The position numbers and the translations under genes were made by a program. The notes under the pieces were generated by a model that was not told where the DNA came from, did no database searches, and saw only the letters and a list, made by a program, of their open reading frames with translations. Below are positions 58,565 through 64,000 of a stretch of DNA of 64,000 nt, in pieces (positions within the stretch are counted from its first letter, which is position 1; each line of letters starts with the position of its first letter). This DNA is from Actinocrinis sp035653575 (lineage in GTDB: Bacteria; Actinomycetota; Actinomycetes; Streptomycetales; Catenulisporaceae). Location of the stretch: positions 17,785 to 81,784 of the forward strand of contig NZ_DASRBQ010000168.1 of NCBI RefSeq assembly GCF_035653575.1. The letters run 5' to 3'.

Positions 58565-59341
58565 GTGAAGGGCATGACCGATTCTGAGCGCGCCGAGCAG
58601 CGTGCGGAGGCGATGCGCCGATTCCAGCTGCTCAAGTCGCTGAACGGCGACGATCCGCAGCGTGCCGAGTTGCGTTCCTCGTTAATTGAAGATCATTTAT
58701 CGTACGCGCGGCACATCGCGCTGCGTTACGGCGGCCGCGGGGAGCTGTCCGAGGACTTCGTGCAGGTGGCGTACCTGGCGCTGGTCAAGGCGGTGGACAA
58801 CTTCGACCCGGAGCGCGGCACCGGTTTCCTGGGCTACGCGACCCCGGTCATCCTCGGGGAGATCAAGAAGTACTTCCGCGACGCCACCTGGGACGTGCAC
58901 GTCCCGCGCGCCATGCAGGAACTGACCCGCACCGTGCGCGCGTGCAACGAGCGGCTGACCCGGGAGCTGTCCAGATCCCCGACGGTCGCCGAGATCGCCG
59001 AGCAGATCGGGGAGACCGCGGAAATGGTCACCGAGGCGCTGGTCGCGATGGACAGCTACACCACCGCATCGCTGGATCGTCCGCTGCGCGCCGAACCGGG
59101 CAGTCCGCGCCTCGTGGATCTGCTCGGCGGCGAGGACGCGCGACTGGAGGCGGTCGTCGACCGCACCGCCCTCAAGCCCCTGATCGCGGCGCTGGACGAG
59201 CGGGATCGCAGCATCCTGATGATGCATTTCTTCCAGGGCATGACCCAGCGCGAGATCGGGGCGCGGCTCGGCTATTCGCAAATGCACATCTCGCGGCTGC
59301 TCAGCTCGGTGCTCGGGCGGCTGCGCGCGGCGCTGTGTTGA
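58565..59341 (+). CDS. SigB/SigF-type general stress sigma factor
   Basis: A 258-residue group 3 sigma factor. Region 2 contains FVQVAYLALVKAVDNFDPERG and FLGYATPVILGEIKKYFRDATWDVHVPR, shown only in part as VILGEIKKYFRD; region 4 has LDERDRSILMMHFFQGMTQREIGARLGYSQMHISRLLS. Such factors are usually held by anti-sigma kinases of the RsbW type; a HATPase protein at 17706 is present but far. GTG 58565 and ATG 58574 are both possible starts. Confidence 0.9.
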   Translation: MKGMTDSERAEQRAEAMRRFQLLKSLNGDDPQRAELRSSLIEDHLSYARHIALRYGGRGELSEDFVQVAYLALVKAVDNFDPERGTGFLGYATPVILGEIKKYFRDATWDVHVPRAMQELTRTVRACNERLTRELSRSPTVAEIAEQIGETAEMVTEALVAMDSYTTASLDRPLRAEPGSPRLVDLLGGEDARLEAVVDRTALKPLIAALDERDRSILMMHFFQGMTQREIGARLGYSQMHISRLLSSVLGRLRAALC

Positions 59342-59346
59342 TGGGC

Positions 59347-59406
59347 GCTGTGTCGGTCAGCGCGGTGTCAATCAGCACGGTGTCGGTCAGCGCGGTGTCA
59401 ATCGGC
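59347..59406. repeat. Four 15-bp tandem repeats between sigma factor and transporter
   Basis: Units at 59347-59361, 59362-59376, 59377-59391 and 59392-59406 alternate GCGGTGTCAATCAGC-like and ACGGTGTCGGTCAGC-like forms; a 24-bp exact duplicate starts at 59350 and 59380. They occupy most of the 111-base gap 59342-59452. Confidence 0.85.
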
Positions 59407-59452
59407 GGATTCCGGAGAGTAGTGGCGTCGTGCCAAGGACAGAAACCCCGCA

Positions 59453-60325
59453 GTGACATCGGAACTCATCGCCGTCCCCGCGGCGCTGCTCGCCGCGGCC
59501 GCCAACGCGACGGCCTCCGTGTTGCAGCGGCGCGCGGCCAGGCGCACCCCGTCAGAGCCGCAGGAGCGCCGCGCACTCATCAGCGAGCTGATTCGCCGCC
59601 GGGTGTGGTTGGCCGGGATCGGCTGCCTGGTCGCCGCGTTCGTCCTCCAGGCGACAGGGCTGTACCTCGGCGGACTCTCGCTCGTGCAGCCGTTGCTGTC
59701 CGCGGAGCTGCCGTTTACCCTGCTCATCGCCTCGCGGCTGTCGCGCAACCCGCTCGGCCGGCAGGCCTGGCTCGCGATCGCGGCGCTGACCGGCGGCCTG
59801 GCGCTGCTGCTGATCGGTGCCGCGCCCACACCCGGCCACACCTCCCCGCGCACGGTGGCGTGGGTGGTGGCTGTGGCAGCGGTCGGAGTGCTGATCAGTG
59901 GGTTGATCGCGGTCTCGCGCTGGAAGCGCGGCCCGACCCGCGGCGTGCTGCTCGGCACAGCCTCGGGCGCCGGCTTCGCGCTGACGGCGGCGCTGATGAA
60001 GGCGGCGACCGAGAAGGCGGCGAACGGCTTCCTCGGCGTGTTCGCCTCCTGGCAGCTTTACGCGATGGTGGCGGCCGGAGTGGGCAGCCTGTTGCTGCTT
60101 CAGTACGCGCTGCAAAGCGCCACGCTCGCGGTCACCCAGCCGGCCCTGACCATCAGCGATCCGGTCGCCAGCACGGCGCTCGGCGTGGCGATGTTCGGTG
60201 AGCGCATCCGGCTGGACGGGTGGATCGTGCTGGAGGTGGCCGGGATCGCCCTGATGCTGTGGGGCGCGATCCTGCTGGCGTCGAATCCCGTCTCGTCCGC
60301 ACAGGCGGGTCGCGACCGGCTGTAG
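59453..60325 (+). CDS. EamA/DMT-family membrane transporter (second copy)
   Basis: A 290-residue protein with about ten membrane helices, paralogous to 2122-3030 (SVLQRRAARR, LAGIGCLVAAF, ALTAALMKA, FASWQLYAMVAAGVGSLLLLQ). GTG 59453 with AAGGAC about 11 bases upstream is the only good start. It lies downstream of the sigma factor, separated by tandem repeats. Substrate unknown. Confidence 0.8.
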   Translation: MTSELIAVPAALLAAAANATASVLQRRAARRTPSEPQERRALISELIRRRVWLAGIGCLVAAFVLQATGLYLGGLSLVQPLLSAELPFTLLIASRLSRNPLGRQAWLAIAALTGGLALLLIGAAPTPGHTSPRTVAWVVAVAAVGVLISGLIAVSRWKRGPTRGVLLGTASGAGFALTAALMKAATEKAANGFLGVFASWQLYAMVAAGVGSLLLLQYALQSATLAVTQPALTISDPVASTALGVAMFGERIRLDGWIVLEVAGIALMLWGAILLASNPVSSAQAGRDRL

Positions 60326-60453
60326 CCGGCGTCGTGCACTGCATCACACTGCGCCACGGCGCGCTCCGCAGCACCGTTGCCGTAGTGAATGAATCCCTTG
60401 GACCTGGGCAATACGGTCCGGTCGCAGATCGCCGGAGGGAGTGCTGAATCCAG

Positions 60454-62277
60454 ATGGCCGAGAAGGTTTCCGACTACATCCTTGGCCGCCTGCGCGAATG
60501 GGGCGTCGACCATGTCTTCGCCTACGCGGGCGACGGCATCAACGGGATGCTCGCCGCGTGGGGCAGAGCCGACAACGACCCGATGTTCGTCCAGGCCCGC
60601 CACGAGGAGATGGCGGCCTTCCAGGCGGTCGGGTACGCGAAGTTCTCCGGCAAGGTGGGCGTGTGCGCGGCGACCTCGGGTCCGGGAGCGATCCACCTGC
60701 TCAACGGGTTGTACGACGCGAAGCTCGACCACGTCCCGGTCGTCGCGATCGTCGGCCAGACCAACCGCAGCGCCATGGGCGGCTCGTACCAGCAGGAAGT
60801 CGATCTGCTGAGCCTGTACAAGGACGTGGCCTCCGAGTACTGCGAGATGGTCACCGTTCCGCAGCAGCTGCCGAACGTGCTGGACCGGGCGCTGCGCATC
60901 GCCTACGCCAGGCACACCGTGACCGCGCTGATCATTCCGGCCGACGTGCAAGAGCTCGAATACGAGGCGCCGGAGCACGCGTTCAAGATGGTGCCCTCGA
61001 GCAAGGGCCTGAGCCGGTTCGCGCCGATCCCGGACGACGAGGACCTGCAGCGCGCGGCCGACATCCTCAACGCCGGCGAGAAGGTCGCGATCCTGGTCGG
61101 GCAGGGCGCGCGCGGCGCCAGGTCGCAGGTGGAACAGGTGGCCGACCTGCTCGGCGCGGGCGTGGCCAAGGCGCTGCTCGGCAAGGACGCGCTGTCTGAC
61201 GAGCTGCCGTACGTCACCGGCTCCATCGGCCTGCTGGGCACGCGCCCGTCGTATGAGCTGATGCGCGACTGTGACACGCTGCTGGTGATCGGGTCGAGCT
61301 TCCCGTACACACAGTTCCTGCCGAAGTTCGATCAGGCGCGCGCGGTGCAGATCGACATCGACCCGTCGATGATCGGCCTGCGTTACCCGTTCGAAGTGAA
61401 CCTGGTCGGTGACGCGGAGCGCACGCTCACCCGGCTGTTGCCGCTGCTGCGCCAGAAGGACAACCGCAGCTGGCGGGAGACCGTCGAAAAGAACGTCGCG
61501 CGGTGGTGGGAGGTCATGCAGCGGCGCGCCGCCGTGGACGCCGAGCCGATCAACCCCGAGTACGTGGTGCACGCCGTCGACCGGCTGCTGCCTCAGGACG
61601 CGATCTTGACGAGCGACTCGGGTTCCGCGGCCAACTGGTACGCGCGGCACATCCGCATCCGCGGACAGATGCGCGGCTCGCTGTCGGGCACGCTGGCGAC
61701 GATGGGCCCGGGCGTGCCGTACGCCATCGGCGCGAAGTTCGCGCACCCGGACCGGCCGGTGATCGCGCTGGTCGGCGACGGGGCCATGCAGATGAACGGC
61801 ATGGCCGAGATGATCACCGCGGCCAAGTACTGGGAGCAGTGGAGCGACCCGCGGATGATCGTCGCGGTGCTCAACAACCAGGACCTGAACCAGGTGACCT
61901 GGGAGATGCGGGCCATGGAGGGCGCGCCGCAGTTCGTGCCCTCGCAGTCGATCCCAGACGTGCACTACGCCGACTTCGCCAAGTCGATCGGACTTGCCGG
62001 GGTGCGGGTGGAGAAGCCGGACCAGGTCGAGGCGGCCTGGCAGCAGGCGCTCGCGTCGGACCGGCCGTTCGTCATCGACTTCCGCACCGACCCGGCCGTG
62101 CCGCCGATCCCGCCGCACGCGACGCTGGATCAGATCGAGGCGGCCGCGACCTCGATCATCCACGGCGACGCCGACCGGACCGGAATGGTCCGTCAGGGCG
62201 TGAAGGCGAAGATCCAGGAGTTCCTGCCCGGCGGCCGCGACCGGGAGGACCGGCCCGGGGCCGAGGAAGGCCAGTGA
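60454..62277 (+). CDS. Pyruvate-oxidase-like thiamine diphosphate enzyme (second copy)
   Basis: A 607-residue TPP enzyme related to the first copy at 47453. Activating glutamate E51 in ARHEEMAAF, GNPSFP-like middle region TGSIGLLGTRPSYELM, and TPP motif GDGAMQMNGMAEMITAAKYW with NNQDLN. A distinguishing insert SAMGGSYQQEVDLLSLYKDV is characteristic of actinobacterial pyruvate dehydrogenase (quinone) annotations. SD GGAGGGAG lies 12 bases before the ATG. It heads an operon with a membrane protein and a gluconate-dehydrogenase-like pair. Confidence 0.85.
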   Translation: MAEKVSDYILGRLREWGVDHVFAYAGDGINGMLAAWGRADNDPMFVQARHEEMAAFQAVGYAKFSGKVGVCAATSGPGAIHLLNGLYDAKLDHVPVVAIVGQTNRSAMGGSYQQEVDLLSLYKDVASEYCEMVTVPQQLPNVLDRALRIAYARHTVTALIIPADVQELEYEAPEHAFKMVPSSKGLSRFAPIPDDEDLQRAADILNAGEKVAILVGQGARGARSQVEQVADLLGAGVAKALLGKDALSDELPYVTGSIGLLGTRPSYELMRDCDTLLVIGSSFPYTQFLPKFDQARAVQIDIDPSMIGLRYPFEVNLVGDAERTLTRLLPLLRQKDNRSWRETVEKNVARWWEVMQRRAAVDAEPINPEYVVHAVDRLLPQDAILTSDSGSAANWYARHIRIRGQMRGSLSGTLATMGPGVPYAIGAKFAHPDRPVIALVGDGAMQMNGMAEMITAAKYWEQWSDPRMIVAVLNNQDLNQVTWEMRAMEGAPQFVPSQSIPDVHYADFAKSIGLAGVRVEKPDQVEAAWQQALASDRPFVIDFRTDPAVPPIPPHATLDQIEAAATSIIHGDADRTGMVRQGVKAKIQEFLPGGRDREDRPGAEEGQ

Positions 62278-62326
62278 GGAAGAGCGCGACGACGAGAGAA
62301 TCCGTGGGCGGAAAGGCGGAGGGACG

Positions 62327-62920
62327 ATGAGCCTGCTGGTTCATCCGAGGCTTCGGCCGGGCAGGGCTGCCGCGTCGAAGAAGCCTGATCTGGCGGCGGA
62401 CGCCGCGGAGGCGGTGACCGCGGTCAAGGCCGCGGCCAGCGCGATCAAGACAGTGGCCAAGACCGCCGCGGTGGCCGAGGGAAGCGAGGCGGCCGGTCTC
62501 GCCGGACGGCTGTTGTGGAACGTGCGGCACGGCCGGTTCGAGCGCACGCTCTCGCTGTTGACCGCGGCGGGTTCGCTGATCACGGCGGCGGAGATCTACC
62601 TGGAGCACGACCGGGCCAGCTTCGGCAACAAGATGATGTGGTGGCCGGTGGCGCTGGGTCCTGTCGGCGTGGCGGCAGGCATCGCAGGCTTCTACGACGC
62701 GAAGGCGGCGCGGACCGTGCTGCCGATCGCGTCCGGGATGATCGTCGCCAACGGCTTGCAGGGCACGTATTTGCACGTGCGCGGCATCGCGCAGAAGCCG
62801 GGCGGCTGGTCGATGGCGCGCTACAACATCGAGCTCGGACCGCCGCTGTTCGCCCCGCTGCTGGTGACGATGGTCGGCGGGATGGGCCTGGTGGCCTCGG
62901 TGCTGCGGCGGGAACGATGA
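62327..62920 (+). CDS. Hypothetical membrane protein of the gluconate-dehydrogenase operon
   Basis: A 197-residue protein with an Ala-rich amphipathic N-terminal helix (AVTAVKAAASAIKTVAKTAA) and four probable membrane segments (LSLLTAAGSLITAAEIYL, MMWWPVALGPVGVAAGIAGF, TVLPIASGMIVANG, LFAPLLVTMVGGMGLVASV). I do not recognise the family. It follows the TPP gene at 49 bases and overlaps the next gene by 4 bases (ATGA), so it likely anchors or serves the dehydrogenase complex. Confidence 0.7.
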   Translation: MSLLVHPRLRPGRAAASKKPDLAADAAEAVTAVKAAASAIKTVAKTAAVAEGSEAAGLAGRLLWNVRHGRFERTLSLLTAAGSLITAAEIYLEHDRASFGNKMMWWPVALGPVGVAAGIAGFYDAKAARTVLPIASGMIVANGLQGTYLHVRGIAQKPGGWSMARYNIELGPPLFAPLLVTMVGGMGLVASVLRRER

Positions 62921-63600
62921 GCCGGGTACTGAAGCGCGAGTTGCGGGCCGCCGAGCGGGCGCGGGTGCCCGGCGGCGGCCACAACGAGCGCTTCCCCGGC
63001 TTTGACGTGGTGCAGGAGGCGCACACCTGGGACGCGACCACCTCCGGCGTCGTGCTGGAACGCCTCGGCCTGCAACCGGATCTGCGGTTCTTCGATCCGG
63101 CCGAGGAGGCGGCCGCGGCGGCCCTCTTCGACCACCTGCTGGGGCAGTGGGAGGAACCGAGGGTGCCGGTGGTGCAGATGGTCGACGCGCGGCTGGCCGA
63201 GGGACAGACCGACGGCTGGCGTTACGAGGACATGCCCGAGGACGGCGAGGCCTGGCACCGCTCGCTGGCCGGCCTCGACCAGGACGCGCGCGACGCGGCC
63301 GGCGATGAAGGGGTCTGTTTCGCGAATCTGAGCCGCGAGGAGCAGGCCGACATCATCCGCACCGTGCAGGGTCTCGAGAGCAAACCGTGGCGCGGGATGC
63401 CGGCCGGGCATGTGTGGAGCCTGTGGACCCGGTATGCGTGCACCGCGTTCTACTCGCACCCCTGGGCTTGGAACGAGATCGGCTTCGGCGGTCCGGCGTA
63501 CCCGCGCGGCTACATGCGGCTGGGCGTCGACATGCGCGAGCCGTGGGAGGTCGCCGACACGCATCCGGAGGAAGACCCCGAGGGAACTTCATCGCCATGA
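62917..63600 (+). CDS. Gluconate 2-dehydrogenase subunit 3-like protein
   Basis: A 227-residue protein resembling the small gamma subunit of membrane gluconate 2-dehydrogenase: VLKRELRAAERARVPGGGHN start, CFANLSREEQADIIRTVQGLES, WSLWTRYACTAFYSHPWAWNEIGFGGPAYPRGYM, here abbreviated to AFYSHPWAWNEIGFGGPAYP. It has no Tat signal visible. It overlaps both neighbours by 4 bases (ATGA), giving a coupled set with the GMC flavoprotein that follows. Confidence 0.82.
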   Translation: MSRVLKRELRAAERARVPGGGHNERFPGFDVVQEAHTWDATTSGVVLERLGLQPDLRFFDPAEEAAAAALFDHLLGQWEEPRVPVVQMVDARLAEGQTDGWRYEDMPEDGEAWHRSLAGLDQDARDAAGDEGVCFANLSREEQADIIRTVQGLESKPWRGMPAGHVWSLWTRYACTAFYSHPWAWNEIGFGGPAYPRGYMRLGVDMREPWEVADTHPEEDPEGTSSP

Positions 63601-64000
63601 GCACTGGACTGAGCACCGCCGCGCAGGCGGTGAAAAGCAGCGTGCTGCGAGGCGGCGTGCGCTCGCGCAACGAGTCGGCGTGGCTGCTGCCCAACGACGG
63701 CACCCGCTTCGACCGCAGGCTGATCGAGAACATGCGGCGGCACGAGGACGGCGACGAGGTCGACCTGGTGATCGTGGGCTGCGGCGCGGGCGGCGCCACG
63801 CTGGCGCAGCGGATGGCCCGCGCCGGCTGGTCGGTCGTGGTGCTCGAGGCCGGGCCGTTCTGGGATCCGGACGCGCACTGGGTCAGCGACGAGGCCGGCT
63901 CGCACCACCTGTACTGGACCGAACCGCGGGTTATTTCGGGTTCTGATCCGGTGCCGCTGGGCTCGAACAACTCGGGCCGCGGCGTCGGCGGCTCAATGGT
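63597..64000 (+). CDS. GMC-family oxidoreductase, 5' part (cut by window end)
   Basis: The first 134 residues of a GMC flavoprotein. FAD-binding VDLVIVGCGAGGATLAQRMARAGWSVVVLEAG (quoted in part, VIVGCGAGGATLAQRM) is clear, followed by SNNSGRGVGGSM, the usual GMC entry. With subunit 3 it probably forms a membrane sugar or alcohol dehydrogenase delivering electrons to the quinone pool or a cytochrome c. The rest lies beyond base 64000. Confidence 0.85.
   Translation, partial: MSTGLSTAAQAVKSSVLRGGVRSRNESAWLLPNDGTRFDRRLIENMRRHEDGDEVDLVIVGCGAGGATLAQRMARAGWSVVVLEAGPFWDPDAHWVSDEAGSHHLYWTEPRVISGSDPVPLGSNNSGRGVGGSM

Noticed and set aside
59341..59480. ATG overlapping the sigma-factor stop (TGATG) followed by a VSVSAVSI-type repeat peptide
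   Set aside because: The frame runs into the antisense-like frame of the EamA transporter, has no ribosome site of its own and the repeat is a simple 15-bp tandem array.

Overview
The window is a very GC-rich, densely coded chromosome segment. GTG starts, GTGA/ATGA/TAATG gene overlaps, and families typical of actinomycetes (SPW-repeat, DUF3040 and MT0933-type proteins, a SigB/SigF-type sigma factor, a MEDS-HATPase regulator) indicate a soil-type actinobacterium. The genus is not determined; a Catenulispora- or Streptomyces-like saprophyte is an inference. No rRNA, tRNA, CRISPR array, intact insertion sequence or prophage was seen.

Layout. Positions 1-6.4 kb hold small-molecule metabolism: a VOC protein, a threonine-dehydratase-like PLP enzyme, an EamA transporter, an amidase, type II dehydroquinase and a glutaryl-CoA-dehydrogenase-type flavoenzyme. 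Positions 6.5-14.3 kb are a sugar-uptake module: a binding protein plus two permeases with no ATPase, a divergent LacI regulator with a clear palindrome between them, a GH3 glycosidase and an amidohydrolase. Positions 14.5-19.2 kb hold a secreted Ig-like protein, a zinc alcohol dehydrogenase translationally coupled to a MEDS-HATPase regulator, and a DUF1737 protein.

Positions 19.3-32.5 kb form the main accessory island: a LacI regulator and eight predicted secreted proteins aimed at pectin-type plant polysaccharide (two GH28, two GH27, a right-handed beta-helix protein, a DUF1080 protein, a PQQ-type beta-propeller and a GH105). Two of its transcription units, the GH28-GH27-beta-helix operon and the GH105 gene 10 kb away, carry the same 63-bp promoter module. 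In it a site resembling the DasR response element overlaps the -10 region.

Positions 32.6-46.3 kb hold a Tet(M)/Otr(A)-class ribosomal protection protein behind a short leader ORF, a deacetylase whose N-terminus resembles the IS110 transposase RNase H fold, a MarR-ClC-cupin-GNAT cluster, two more MarR regulators, a solitary cytochrome c oxidase subunit I, a GH15 enzyme and a LapA-like protein. Positions 46.3-53.9 kb are a redox block (a large FAD/Fe-S oxidoreductase, a pyruvate-oxidase-like TPP enzyme, a YoaK membrane protein fused in frame to an MT0933-type tail, and an SDR). Positions 54-64 kb hold a lipid glycosyltransferase, a second deacetylase, an MFS transporter, SPW-repeat and sigma-factor genes, a second EamA transporter, and an operon of a second TPP enzyme with a membrane protein, a gluconate 2-dehydrogenase subunit 3-like protein and a GMC flavoprotein cut by the window end.

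Functions are family-level readings from motifs; no database search was possible. Most non-coding calls are pattern-based and their activity is inferred.
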